A stretch of DNA of 64,000 nt from Odontesthes bonariensis (lineage: Eukaryota > Chordata > Actinopteri > Atheriniformes > Atherinopsidae), in NCBI RefSeq assembly GCF_027942865.1, contig NC_134514.1, positions 15,981,965-16,045,964 on the forward strand. Direction: 5' to 3'. The notes under the pieces were generated by a model, which saw nothing but the letters and a program-made list of their open reading frames with translations, did no database searches and was not told where the DNA came from. Of the stretch, positions 35,640 to 49,000 are shown in pieces. How positions within the stretch are numbered: position 1 is the stretch's first letter; every line of letters begins with the position of its first letter. The position numbers were made by a program, and so were the translations under genes.

Positions 35640-38600
35640 TGAATCAAATAAGCACAAACATTTAACCAGCAGGCCCAGTTAAATTGCTACATTTAAAGGC
35701 TTATCAGATCTGAAGACACAGATCATGCAGATTGGCTTTTAGTACACAAATGTTCAGATAGCACTCATCCAAATATCTCAGAGTGGTAACAAGTTTTTTC
35801 CACTTCTCATGAGAAGTTTCACAGTGATCTACCAGGAACATCTACTTATATGTACTGTATATAAGGGTGGGCATTGTACATGCAATGCGAACATGCAAAA
35901 TAATAAGAGGGTTGCATTCTTTTAAATGCAGGGATGGAGACATTCTTACCACAGACTGACATCATTTACCACCACCTGACAGTATGTCATTTCCAAGGTG
36001 CCTGATGGTGATTAGTGGACCCCTCAGACTCTGGCTTGAAGTAAAAAAAAATGCAAACTGACAAAAGACTAATAGATAATAAGATTAAAAATTATTAAAA
36101 ATGTTGCCAAAATGACTGCAACAATATGCAAAATAAGTACTGATGGGTTTTTTTCTTTTGAAAAGTTGCTTCACAGAAAAGCAAGTTTAATATCTGTAGC
36201 CTGGTTTAGAGAGAATAAACTCTGCCAGCAAGTGATGAATTAAACTATATTCTGCATGGCTGTAACGGACAACGTAGTAGTCCTGAGTTTGTTTCAGTAC
36301 CTGAAACAAAACCTTTGGGAAGAAGACACAAACGAAACAGGAATGGTCTACAGGAATTTGTCTCAGTCAGATATCTTGTGAGCATCATTTGATGTTTATA
36401 TGCAGTAGTTTTAACCTGAGGTGGAAACAGCTAATTACACAAAATAAAAATGGCAAAAACCACCTCAAGTGAAATTGAGGAAGTTTTCTGTTTCCATCAA
36501 CTTTGTTATTATTATTGTTGCAAAACTTTTAGAAAAAACATTTAAGAGAAATGACAATAAGTCATGAATTGCCCACAAAGCAGCTGCTCTCAGTTTGCAT
36601 GTCTGTGCCAGCATGTATGGGTTTACTGTCACGTGATACATGCATAATAACACCAGCAACTAAAAGCCAGGATATCTTACTCTATTACTTCTGTTTGCAC
36701 AACGTAATCTTTCTCTTACAATTCAGTGAAATTCATGAAAGTGCTGAATGAAATCACTGGAAGGAGCTTTGATGTAAACCTCTGATTAGTTATCGCCCTG
36801 TTTCTGAAGCTAATTTTAAACACCTTCTTGGAATCTGTGAATATCTGGGACCCAAATAAAGAAGTTTCATACAAACATGAATCATGTGCACGAACTGGAG
36901 AAAATAATTCAATCTTTATTTAACAAACACAAGACACATTTCTCCTGTAAGTGTGCTGGGTTGCAGACTGGTGTGATTAGGCCTAGTTACATGTCATCAC
37001 ACCGACACTGACTCACACAAACTTTCACCTGCAACGGCTTTCACAAGGCGCCAAGAAATTAGCGGCGCTGATCCTCAGACCACCTGCTGCTGAGACATGG
37101 TGTGTGTGTCTTTTGTGTCACCCTGTACCTATGTTTGCGTCCCTCCCGCTGAGCTGGCAGGAGGTGATGCACGATGTGTGTGATGATGTCATTCTTGCCA
37201 CGCTGGGGGTTAGCTCAAGATAGCATACAGTAAATCACACCGTCAATGACACTGTAAACAACACGAGGACAGAAAGCACGTCAGTTAGTCCTCTGCTTCA
37301 GTGCTGATGGAAATAAACTGTTTTATAGATCAGGGAACAAAACGACCCGTCGTGGAAAGTAAATGCATTCTGTGTTGTGCTACTTCTAATATTCTCAATT
37401 TTGGGGGAGATTTACTAAACATATATTTTACCAATTCCCTACACGATAAGGATAACAAAAATGTATACAACCTTTTTAATCAGTACTGATTGTCACAAGT
37501 TGACAACCCAAATATCTATAAATTCTTAAAACAGCAAGAACCTGGAACATTAAAACACAGCTAAATTATTAATGCATCAAAATCAAAACTCAATACAAAC
37601 ATTTCCCACTGAAAGAGTTTCTTTGTTATATTTTGACAACAGCCACATTTATTTTCTGAGAATCTGTAAACCCACATGTTATGTCTTCCTCGATGAGCTC
37701 TGACAGAATCCATTTTACTGTAAATAGCTAACTTAAAGCTTGATTTCCCAATGGCATGAAACAAAAAATTGACACATTTCTGTGCAGCCTTTCTACGACA
37801 ACAAAGATGTGTATGCCTACCTCCCATCCTGGGAAATATTTGATTTGTATCTGGGTACAGCACAAGCCCAAAATATGATTGACACACTTCCATCCTCGAC
37901 AATTAAAGAGGTGTTCATCTCACAGCATTCTATTTTAACTTTGTCTGATCACTTACTATCTAAACTGCACGGGATAATAACATGAACCAGGCTTGCTTAG
38001 ATGTTCATAGGAAGCTGAATTTTGTTGTGAGGATGCTGGAAATATATTTTAAATCTTTTTTCTTTATTCTACTGTTCCATGACGGTCACATTCTGCTATC
38101 CTTCTGCTTTGTGAATCTTTCTTCTCTTCAGAGTTGCTTAGTAGATCCAATGGCTACTGATTTTGTATTTAAAGCTTTGACATTTACGTTGACTGTCGTT
38201 TCCTGTCAATGACATTGATCAAGTCATGGCAGTAACAAGCTAGTTAAAGCCTGAGTTCTTTAAAAAAAAAAAAATCTGAGAGCTTAGATCTCATGGGATG
38301 GCTTCACCTTTGCATCTCACAGGACACATGAAAAATGTAGTCACTGAATAAGATGTATAGATATGTGCTGAGTGGTAACCATGAACTGTACATGCAGGCA
38401 GGAAAACGACCATTGCACATTCTTGCTGTACCAAATATGAAAATATTTCATGCTCTGTCACATGAGTTGCGCATGAACAACGGATTCATTTTCATTGTCA
38501 AAAAAGTAATTTATTTCATGTACTCCTCATGTTTCCGGCTCAGTAAGAGCAAAGATCGTCTACAACTCAGGCAGAACTATACCAAATTGGTACCGCTCCG

Positions 38601-40099
38601 TCTTGCACACCAGCCTTGGTTCTTTGCACACCAGCAAAGGGATGTTCCAAGTCCCAAGGCTGCCCCCGACAGTACAGCCCTCAGGATTATGGGGATACTC
38701 AAACACTTCCAGTATGTTAAGGTATCAATTCTATGGAGGGAGAGCGTGAATTATACCATCTAAATATGTAAATCAGTTTTTTCTTGGCAATGATTGTACC
38801 ATCACATCTTTTGTCGCGAATAAACCTGATCCCCTTGCACCCATCACTTCTCATCACTCTCTCCGTATGAGGTGAAAGAAGGGCACAGTGAGAAGGAGAC
38901 TTTAGGGGTGGGGGTGCGGGGACAGCTCCATATTCAGCGTCCAGACTGGCTGATGTGGGATCACGTGTCCAAATGATTCAACCAGCTGATGTCAGAGCAA
39001 ATCAGAGCGCAGGGGAGCATTCAGCATGGAGCCACCTGACAGGGGAGGCTTGTTTCCATGGCAACACCAGTGATAAGGTGGCGGTTGATAAAGGGGGGGG
39101 GGGGGTAATAAAAACAACTCCATTCAGATAGAGGGAAGGGTAAAAGAAACAGAGGGGACAGACATTTCCGAAGGGGATTATGAGAGGCTGAAATGTTACT
39201 GGATGTTTCTTTTTTTTTATGAAATAAATGCACATAAGTAAGAAGAACCTGCCTCACTCTTTCACACATACACACTCCCACACACTCTTTGTATCCATGC
39301 AACAGTCCTCAGCAGTTTATGGTCTGAGCTACTTAGCGACACAAAGGAGAAAAATCCTGAATGGTGTTAGTTCAATGAAAGTGCTGAATGAGATTTTCAC
39401 AGCCACAGAGTAGTGAATGAAGATGATGCCTCTGAATGGGAGGGATGTCTGCGAGGAGACCTTACCTGTCAGACTGAGGCAGGATTCATACAGTGTTCAT
39501 ATAATTCCTCTCCCACCAGGACTGAAGCAGGCTCAACTGAAAAACATTCACAGCACAATGTGTTAGGATTTAAGGCCCCAAACCAGTGGATGTTTGTGGT
39601 TTAGGTGTAAAAAAGTCTTGCACGAGTACAGTAGCTGCTCTGTATGTGTGATGTGAACGATTCATTTAAACACACTGAATCAAAGTTAGAGAAGACAATC
39701 GATTCTACTCTCTTTGTTGCTTTTTTCTTTTTGCGTTAATTACATTTTAGTTTATACGCAACATTCCCATTTTGTATCTCAGCTGTGTTTCCCAAGATGA
39801 TTGGATGAAGCAACATAAACACAAAATGAGGTCCATAACCCTTATGGTTAACCACAGAAACTTCAATTCTTTTATATTACAAAATAGATAATAACTGATC
39901 AGAATTTGATTTCCTGTGTTGTTTTTATTGACTCTTGCATCTGCTTGAACCCCACATTTCACTGAATGAAAATATTCTAAACTACAAATAAAATGTCCAT
40001 AAATACTGAACAAAAGAAACAGAAGATCAGATTCATTGTCCTCCACTTTTAACACATTCAGGTTGGAACCTGTTGACACACATGCACAGGGTCACACAC
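35640..40099. other. Intergenic desert, middle part
   Basis: No gene recognised. The longest ORF (38353-38763, plus) has no family resemblance. A G-run of about 13 is near 39097. Confidence 0.5.
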
Positions 40100-40310
40100 T
40101 CATTGATACAGATGCCATGCACTGTCATTCACAGTGCCCACAGAGCATGGGGGTATTGCTCAAGGGCACCTCAGCCATGATGAGGAGGTGAACTGACACC
40201 CCTCCAGCTGTCAGTTTCACCAATCTTTTTCAGTGGTGAGAGCAGGAATTGAACCACCAACCTTCCAGTTGTTGGACAACCCACTCCAACCACTGAGCCA
40301 CAGCCATTGG
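40100..40310. repeat. SINE-like teleost repeat
   Basis: Phrases TTGCTCAAGGGCACCTCAGC, GGAGGTGAACTGACACC and AACCACTGAGCCACAGCC match a repeat that is widespread in fish introns (from memory). It has no coding capacity. Confidence 0.55.
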
Positions 40311-40580
40311 TTTTAACCAACATGAAATGTGTTCCAGGCACATTTAGAAACACTGAACTGGTATATGTTTGCTGAAATCTTTTAAAGCAGTGACAACTGC
40401 TTAATGTCTCTCTGTGAAACATATCTGCTGGTTTCTGCCTCTCTTCTATTATTGTGTGTTCAAACCTTTTTCATGAGTCTTTTTTTCCCAGCTATTTTCA
40501 AAGGTTAGCAAATGGATTTACATCGACTCATTGGTGCCCAGTTTAAAACCCAATGTTTTCCATTCTGTTAGAAAACACAG

Positions 40581-40670
40581 GGTGGCTGTAGCGGCCATCT
40601 GCCAATCAGCAGGTCGGTGATTTGATCCCTGGTTTCTCCGGTCTACATGTCGAGGCGTCCTCAGACTCGA
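40581..40670 (+). repeat. tRNA-derived SINE fragment
   Basis: GGTGGCTGTAGCGGCCATCT followed by GGTCGGTGATTTGATCCCTG resembles a degraded Pol III A-box region and B-box (GGTTCGATCCC-type) of a teleost SINE. Too short and diverged for a real tRNA gene. Confidence 0.45.
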
Positions 40671-43300
40671 CAATAAACTCAAAACTCAAACGCTGCTTTA
40701 CTGTGGGTTTGCTGTTCTTATGATCTTTATTTTTCTACTTAAACTGAAGCAGTCCCAAATAGCTCTACTTCAGTGCCCTCTGTGCATAGAACATTATTCT
40801 TGAAAACTGCCTTATCCAAGTTTTTGCAAACATGAGCCTTGCGTTTTTGTGTCCTCCTTCACCCTACATGGTTCATTAGTTCAGTGCTTCGTGTGGAACA
40901 GGCTGAAATCAGAATTCTGCCTTTCAGCCTGAAAAACTCTATTTTTTTTACACTAACCTTTATCCGCATTCCCCATTTGGATTTCTTGCAGGCTCAGCAC
41001 CCTGGAGATTTTTTTATTTTTACAGGTTCATAACATTATGAAGAGCTGAAACATTTATATCAAAATACTTGTAGATTTATCTTTAGCTTTGGGAATTGTC
41101 ACATTTTCTGTATTATCAATTTTGATTATCTCAGAAATGAAAATGAAAAGAGAAACTAACCAATGACTAAAACTAAGGAAATGAAACCACTGCTTAGTTC
41201 AGCTCATGTGAACACACACAAACTAAAAAAAACAAAACACAGGGAAGTCTTATCTGATCAACATAAAAAATGTGTTCAGCATAGACTCTGATTCAGTGTT
41301 TTTTTCATTTCCTTTCTGTTTGTTTGTTGTTGTTCACTAACATTTGACAGCTTGTTGAAATGTTCCTGTGCAAATTAGTCCATGTGCATTCATTTTTTTT
41401 AAAGTTATTTAAAATGATGTGGTGTCAGTAATCTTGACAGGGACTGTCCTTCGATTATTATTATTATCACCCGTGACAACCAAAAAAAAATATTTTAACT
41501 TATATCTTTAGACTCACAAATTTAGCTAAAAGTGTGCACCTGTGAGTCTTTGTGGGATTTAAACCTTGAACAATTACAAAGAGCATGGTGTCTGTCCTTC
41601 CTTGCCAAACACAGTGGCAGCTATGGCAAAAAAAAAAATCTCATCTCCTAGAATAATGAATTTAAGAAAATGAATCAGTTAATATACTGCTGAATGTAGC
41701 CCAAAGAGCCATTCAGAGGGTACAGAGGGGGTGATGGGAATGTGTTTTCGATAGCAGGGAATAAGAATAAAAAAAAACAGGAATGCTGAGCTCAGTCAGC
41801 TAAATAATTTATATTGATAATAAAACACAACTTTACTGCCCTCTGCTGAACTCCAAATGGAAATGAAAACGATGAGATAATCCAATATTCTCATTGTTTT
41901 CAACTTCTTCAGTCATTCTCGCTCACCCAGAATGACATTTGCTCCTTACTGGAAGAGTATCAAAATAAATGATATGACGTGGCAAAAAAATTTAACGCTG
42001 ACCCATCAGTGTGCAGTCATTAAAGAAAGCTCTCTGACCAGGGATCAGCCTGAATGAAATTACTTATCCCCCAGCAGAAAAATAACATCAGGCCATTAGG
42101 CTCACTAAAGACCTTTGTTATTGTGGATGGAGGCTGGAGCTGATGAGGGGCAGCTGGAGAAGCTGAGATAAGGGATGTGGAGGTAAGAGTCATAAGGGAT
42201 GGGGTTGGTATGAGGTGTGCTCATCTAAGTTTGGGGTTAAAGGTGAACGGTGCTGTGGAGGGCAGAATGTGGCTGTAATTGTGCTGAGATAGCTCAGAGT
42301 CTGCTCTGATTGATAAGCAAAATGGGGTTTAAGATGCAGCGAAAAGTGAGGAGGAGGAGGAGGAGGTCGGCCAGACTTTAATGGCTGCGAGCTGTGGTGC
42401 TCTTTAAGAGGAGGCCTCCCATGAATAATGCAATCTAATTCAGTCCTACCAAGATGAGGGCAGCTTTAAGTGGGACTACTGAGGCCCAAATCCCCAATCA
42501 GCAGATTGTGTGCGTCTCAGTGCCGACATTAGTCGGTAGCTTCTCCCTCTTTCTTTTAGTTCAGGTGTTAAACAGACCAAAGGCCAACCCTCCTCTGCAG
42601 AAATATACATAACAGTGTAAAATAAAAAATAAAAATTAAGTGGGAAAACCACATCGTCATGCTCACCAAACAGGTTAGACAAAGAGCAAACTGCCAGCGT
42701 CAGCTCAGGTAGTCGTTGAGTCTGTTCACTGCACATCTACTGCAGGCTGGACACCAAACAGGACAGGAACAGTCTGCAGTCAAATGTGTAGAGTGGAGTA
42801 TTGGGCGCTGACCTTGCCTCTGAGCATGTCTTGCACACAAACAGAGTCAGGAGAGGGGCAGGAAAAATCGCTGCATACTGTGCTGACTCTCTGAACACAA
42901 CCTGCTCCAACTTCTCCCTCCTATCTGGTGCTGCAGATGACTACAGAGAAATTCCAGTATATAAAGCTATAAAACTGATGTACAAATAAACCAGCGTCAA
43001 ATATTCAAGAAGACTAAGTAGTGTATATAAGCAAGAGTTGATAAATAACCAGGGACAACATGTAGTTTATAAGTTAACTGAGGCAGGACTGTATAACACA
43101 TTTAATACTTAATGCAGCCCAATCCAGACACTGTGTGCAGCTCTCCTGAGCATTCCTGCATCGTGTTAGAGGTGCTAAACAGAGTCAAATTCTTTGTTTA
43201 TCTAAACATACTTATCCAATAAAGATTTGGAAAGAAGCCATCATCCTTCCACACCCATCCTTGATCCCAGAGCTACGCATGACATGCATTTAAGTGTTTA
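40671..43300. other. Intergenic desert, right part
   Basis: Unremarkable sequence with a GGA-rich simple stretch at 42350-42366. No exons recognised. Confidence 0.5.
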
Positions 43301-43309
43301 TTTAGTTGA

Positions 43310-44700
43310 GAAGTTTTATTCTGAATAAAACATAGACGACATATAAATGGCTGAAAGTAAGATATTTTATTATTTCATGAAAATATTTGCTCACCTTGGA
43401 ATACAAAGGCAGCAACATATCTTTAAAAAGTTGGGACAGGGCCACGTTTACCACTGTGCATCATCCCCTCTTCCTTTAACAACAGTCTGTGAACATCTGG
43501 GGACTGAGGAGACCAGCTGCTGGATCTTTGTGAGAGGAATGATGGCTCAGTCGTGTCTTATATTGGATTCCAGCTGCTCAACAGTCCTGGGTCTTCTTTG
43601 TTGTATTTTGTGTTTCATGATGCGCCAAATGTTTAGAATTGTTAAAAAGTGGGGACCGCAGCATGAAGCTATGCTGTTGTACTAGATGCAGTATGTGGTT
43701 TATCACCGACTCGCTCAAGGCCTTCCCTGAATAAGGCACCATTTGTTGCTCTAAAACCTATACACCTTTCAGCAATGAATGAGCCTTTCCAGATGTGCAA
43801 GTTGCCAGTTCCATAGATGCTTGCTAACCCCCAATCCATCAGAAATGCAGGCTTTTGAACAGAGTGCTGATAACAAGCAGCATGGTCCCTCTGTTCTTTG
43901 GTCCAGAGGATGCGACGGTCATGATTTCCAAATAAAATGTCAAATTCAGATTTGCCTGCCCACAGAAGCATTTTCGATTTTGCCTCAGTCCATTTCAAAT
44001 TAACTTCTGGTCCAGAGAAGACGGCAGTGTTCTTGGATTGTGTTTATATGTGGCTTCTTCTTTGCATGATAGAACTTTAATCTACATTTATGGATGGCAC
44101 GGTGAGCTGTGTTCCAAAGCCCATGCAGTGATTTGCATGACAGAATCATGTCTGTTTTTAATGCGCCGCTGCCTGAGGGCCCGAAGATCACAGGCATCCT
44201 TTTTTTTTTTTTTTTTTTGGCAGCGTCTCTTACACAGAGACGTCTCCAGATTCTCTGAATCTTTTGATGATATAATGAACTGTAGATGATGGAATATTTA
44301 AAGTCTTAGACTATAATTCTGACACTGCTTCACAATTTGTAGTTTTTGCAGCTTGCTGAACTTCTTACTTCTCATCTTACAAAAATTCATGTTACTGACA
44401 TGTTGACAGTTAATTAGTTGCAGATATTTATTTTGAATACCACCTACTCCCTCAGTCCTTTATTACCTGTTCCAACTGTTTTTCTTTTTAAAAATGTGTC
44501 AAAGATCCAGGACAAAGACGTCATCATCAAATTCAAAATGAGCTGAAATTTCTCATCAAATAGTAAAATGTCTTTCAACGGCTGACGTTTTCTATATTTC
44601 ATTAAGAATAAAACAACTTGTTTATGAGATTGCAAATTATTGCAATTTGTTTTCTTTTTACATTTGACCAACTTTTTGGAATTCAGGTTGCTGAAGTTCT
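43310..44700 (-). mobile_element. Degenerate Tc1/mariner transposon (transposase remnant)
   Basis: Minus-strand transposase fragments: 44000-44197 (IHKCRLKFYHAKKKPHINTI-type segment) and 43669-43998 (KWTEAKSKMLLW, FGNHDRRILWTKEQRDHAAC, GTGNLHIWKG, KPHTAS). This is a Tc1-like fish family. The downstream catalytic segment is deleted just before KPHTAS, and frames shift between fragments. A terminal-repeat remnant (CCAACTTTTTGGAATTCAGG) is at about 44669-44688 and an inner inverted copy (AAAGTTGGGACAGG) near 43427-43440; the left terminus is lost. Dead copy lying between the gene desert and the CASP 3' end. Confidence 0.85.
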
Positions 44701-44999
44701 CTTCTTCCAGCGAGTCCTGGACAAGATGGCTGCCTGAAAACAAAACAATTTCACCTTTTCGTACAGATAACATGTCAGAGAGGGAAAAATACACTGTCAC
44801 ACCTCCAGTAAAAGCCCTTCATGATGGTTTGTAAAAGACCCCTAAATATATGAAATGTGTATGAATGCATTAACTATATTTAGAAGTTACAAATAAAAAA
44901 AAAATAGCTACTGAAACGAAGCCTTCCAAGCTTCCATAAACCAATATGGAGCCACACAGATCTCACAACCAAAGATGAAACAAAAACACTCCAACACAA

Positions 45000-45960
45000 C
45001 GTACTGCATAGCCTTTATTTAGAATACATCTGCGAGATAGAATAGAGCGGAGTGAGCAGGTAAACATGCACAGAAATATGATTATTAGGCTCACAGACTC
45101 AGTGATCCCTGCACATTTACCTGCGTTTGCCATCTGTCAGCAAGTAACAGCAACAGGACGATCTCAGCGCCAAAGTCAAATAATCATTATAAACTACTCC
45201 TGTTAATCACTTACCAATCCTATTAGTCAATCTCATGTTGGACAAATTTAAAGAATAAACATCCTTATCACTATATTAACTGTTCCACCACCATAACCTG
45301 CTAAATAAATGTGCTTTCACATAAATCATGTCAACCTTCCACCTTTAATGGAACACAAACTATCTCTTCATTGATTTAATATTACCCATTTATTAAAAAT
45401 TCCAGTTAAACTTATAACCAAAGTCCTAACAAGACACTAGTATTGTGGTCCCCTTTGGTACAGTATGGTAAACACAACTAATTTGACCATTGATCTTCAT
45501 TAAATCCGCTCCACACCAGCACAAATTGTGAGCACAATAAAAGATTGCCTTACAGTATTGTGTTAATCTTAGATAATCAGGAGCCTCAAGTTCCAGTTCT
45601 GCAAGAATCGTATATTCACTGTAACTTATTAAAGATGAGGAAACTGAAAATAGAAACCCTCTGGACTCAATGAACCGTTTGATTCACCGTTCGCAGCCCT
45701 AAAATGCCCCCTAGTGACGAAGTTAGCTACTGCAAGAAGAAGACTGGAGGAAGATGAACGAAGTAAACTCCTCTGCAGGACATGCATGCTCAAAGGCTTG
45801 TGTCCACAATAATGTGGGACAGATTAAAGGTTTTGGTCGTTCTCATGGAAGCGGTGGAGGTGGTCGGAGTACCTGGGAGGGAAAAAGATATTCTAGTTAA
45901 TCACGGAAAATACAAAGTCCGTTGCGCTGAAGCTTCTCAAGTCAACTGCAGGATTCACAC
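45000..45960 (-). other. Probable 3'UTR of the CASP-type transcript
   Basis: Non-coding sequence following the in-frame TGA of the CASP-type last exon. A minus-strand AATAAA at 45014-45019 (plus strand TTTATT) would terminate a UTR of about 0.95 kb. A plus-strand ORF at 45753-45899 overlaps but has no recognisable product. Confidence 0.45.
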
Positions 45961-46029
45961 TCACTTCTTAGCACAGAAAGCAGAGCAGTCTCTACCGATA
46001 CTCTCACTCCAAGCGGTCTTGTACAGCAC
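45961..46029 (-). CDS. cux1: CASP exon 7 (last), end of membrane anchor and lumenal tail
   Basis: 69 nt to a TGA, encoding VLYKTAWSES...CAKK. Human CASP continues about 22 residues after CAKK (FADHL...). Here AAG AAG TGA AGT-like context contains a perfect donor GTGAGT overlapping the stop (AA|GTGAGT), so the TGA may be removed by splicing to a further exon. I could not find a convincing continuation. A T-rich tract (the plus-strand A run 46058-46076) lies upstream of the acceptor. Confidence 0.85.
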   Translation of the reverse strand: MLYKTAWSESIGRDCSAFCAKK

Positions 46030-49000
46030 CTGGAAAAGAAAAAACGATAATTAGATTAAAAAAAAAAAAAAAAAAAGGTGAGTCCAGTTTCTCCACAGCT
46101 GAACACCTGAACGTATCAGAAGTTTCTCGCTACGTTGACATAAAACATACCAAAAAGACCAAACAATGCAGAAACAGGGTGTAGAAGAAGGCAACGGTCC
46201 GGGCCACCTTGTTGGAGAGAATCACACGTCCCTGAGAAACAAACAAAAAAAAACAGCGTTAGAGCTGCATCAAGCACATTAAAGGTGTGAGTGTGGGAGC
46301 GAGGCTCACCAGGCTAAGCGTTGCTTTATCCCAGGGACTGAGGCTCAGGTATCGGCGCTGACGCTCCTGCAGACACACATCGTAAAAGACACGTGTGTGA
46401 TATCTGGAATCTAGACTGAACAACGCACCTGCGCTTCACTTCAATGTTTTAGATCAATAAACTGAGCCCCGTCTACAGCTCACAAGTGTCTCACAAGTGC
46501 CGCCTGTGTGACAGCAGTGACAACAGCAGGGGTTAAACAAAACCCCGGCAGCTGGGGCCACACCTGACCGCCAAAAGGCTAAATCAGGGCAAAATGGCGA
46601 CAGGCTGAAATCAAACTCATAGTCTGACTGCCGACCTCCATCTGAGACCAGCAGGAACAGAACAGTCCCCAGACGTGTAGTGTCACTTTTAAAAGCTCTT
46701 TTATTTCAAACGGTCACACTACTGGTTCAGGAGGTATTTTTATTAGTATTGTTATTATTGTAGTTGTTGTTAATATACAATCATTGTTAATATTATTATA
46801 ATTTTTTTGAGCTCTTTGACTAATTTGAATTCCCCCCATTGGGGGATGAATAAAGTATTTTTCTATTCTACTCTGCTTATGCGTGTCTGTGTGTATGTTA
46901 TCATAAGATTTGTTATATATATAAAAAAAACAGTGTGAGGGAAAAACTCCCTCAGGTAAAGAAGAGTAATGTGAGGACAAAAATCCCCTCATACAACAAA
47001 CATTTGTCGTAACCTAAGGTCGTATCTGCTTGATAATCATTCTTTGTGGCTTTTTTATTTACTTTACTGCTTTACTTCCCATTGGCTCACAGACTTGTGG
47101 TCCCCCAGGCATAAGCTCTGCAGTCGCACTTGCTCGGTTTGATTTGTCCATCTTGAGTTTGCACCAACTTATCAATAATTTATGAATACAGTAAACCATT
47201 ACATTTGAGAATGAGACAAAGTGCAGCTGACAGGACTCAGAACGGGTCCACGAAAAGATTTTCATTTCATCCAAAGAGTGAGGTGTTGGTGCATGTGCTG
47301 TACCCTCTTGCCGAAGGAAGAAAACGGATCCAGACTCTCCTCGTACTGGGAGGAGTAACGCATCACTGTGTCGTCACTTCCACCAGCCTGCAACAGAACA
47401 GAGACAGATCCCAGTGTTTCTGTGGGCATTCATCGGCCTCGGCTTTAATATCCCACCAAAACAACACAGTTTTTTTTTTTTTTTGTTTGTTCTTTTAAAT
47501 CAGGTGATAAAAACTATGTAAAGCACATTCATTTAAGCAGTCACACACACACACAGACGCACACACACACACACACACACACAGACGCACTCTGCCTGGG
47601 TAGCTCTGCAGGAATTTGATTTTCTCATAGAGCTTGTTGTTGTCGGCTCTCAGGCTGTCCAGCTCATTCTGCAGCACCTGCATGGTCTGCTGCGTGGAGC
47701 GGTTCTCCTACAAGGGTCAGGGAGAGCAAAGAGGGCCGAGATGATGATTATCCCAGACAGAGAAACAGGAATACACGTGCACACCGTGTGTGTGTGTGTG
47801 TGTGTGAGACTCACAGCTTCCAGCTCCTGGTTGCGGGAGCGGAACCTCTCCCTTTGGCTGAAGATGATGGAGAGCAGGGAGTCCATCTGGCCCTGAGGAA
47901 GCTCTGGATGGGGGCTCACGCCTGAACCTGCCGATGATAAAACCGTGTTTTCATTCCATCATCTACTGATGGAATTTACATACACATGTTGTTTTACAGC
48001 TTTATTATATGCAAATGTCACCAAGCGTGCAGTCTGACTTCAGCACACACGTCCAAGTCAGACTCTGTTCTGACTGGCACATGTAGGGAGAAAAATCCCA
48101 CTACTCCCGTTAGTTTCTGGCGTTTAAACGGACACACCTCCGTCTGCGCCTCCTCTCAGCAGATTTACTCTGCTTCTCTTAAAAGAGTTAAGCTCTAAAG
48201 TCTTCCGATTCGTCTGCAAACCGACTCTGCATTCATGTTCCATCACCTCCACAAGAACAAAGGCATTAAAGCCGGGCGATTAATTAAGTGAAGGAGATCT
48301 GATACCAGCAACCGCGAAGGGAGCAACCGGAAAATTCAGCTCGAGCATCTTAACTTGCAGATTGATACAGAGCAGACAGCTGACATGTCACACGTTAAAG
48401 GCCATCAAGAATTAACTGGCTTCTTATTACATCAGATGGGTTTCTACATTAACTCAAAATCCTTTGAAAAGGGTATTTTGCAACAGATTTTTATCAGATT
48501 TATTAAAGTTGGCAGAACGATTTAAATCACGTTTGTGTGTTTTTTGATGATGGACTCTCCTTCTCAGCTGCTTGCTCCTTGCGTTGATCTTTTTCTTTAA
48601 AGAATCATCTTATATTTTCCTCTTTAAAACCCCTGTGGGACTTCAGCGGGGCGCTTTGGACTAGTCGAGCTGTAACCTGAACCCTGCTTTCCACTGATAA
48701 CCACTGCATAAAGTCCGAAACACTGGCCTCTCTGTTTTTCAGGGTTTGATTGTGTAAGTTGTGCTCAGTAAGTGATGTCATATCAATCATAGCCACTACA
48801 GCTCTGATCAGTGGTACAAAGGCTCCTTCTGTACCACCTGATAACTATGTTCTGTTGAAGGTCAATGCCTGTTTTATTGAACACACTGCCTAGTTTTATT
48901 TAGTCATCACATTTAATGGTCACAGAGGGCGATTATCCTAGATTTTTGGGGGAAGAGTCGGGGACGGGTCCTTAAAATCTCCAGGATTATAGATTTGAAC

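Noticed and set aside
38353..38763. 136-aa plus-strand ORF in the gene desert
   Set aside because: No recognisable domain, no promoter or splice context; composition looks random.
40581..40670. Possible tRNA gene
   Set aside because: B-box-like sequence only; no cloverleaf. Treated as a SINE fragment.
45700..45775. Possible extra last exon of CASP after a TCCTGCAG acceptor
   Set aside because: The resulting peptide (GVYFVHLPP...) does not convincingly match the mammalian CASP tail.
45753..45899. Plus-strand ORF beginning MNEVNSSAGHA with a Gly-rich middle
   Set aside because: Short, no known family, antisense to the presumed CASP 3'UTR; not supported as a gene.
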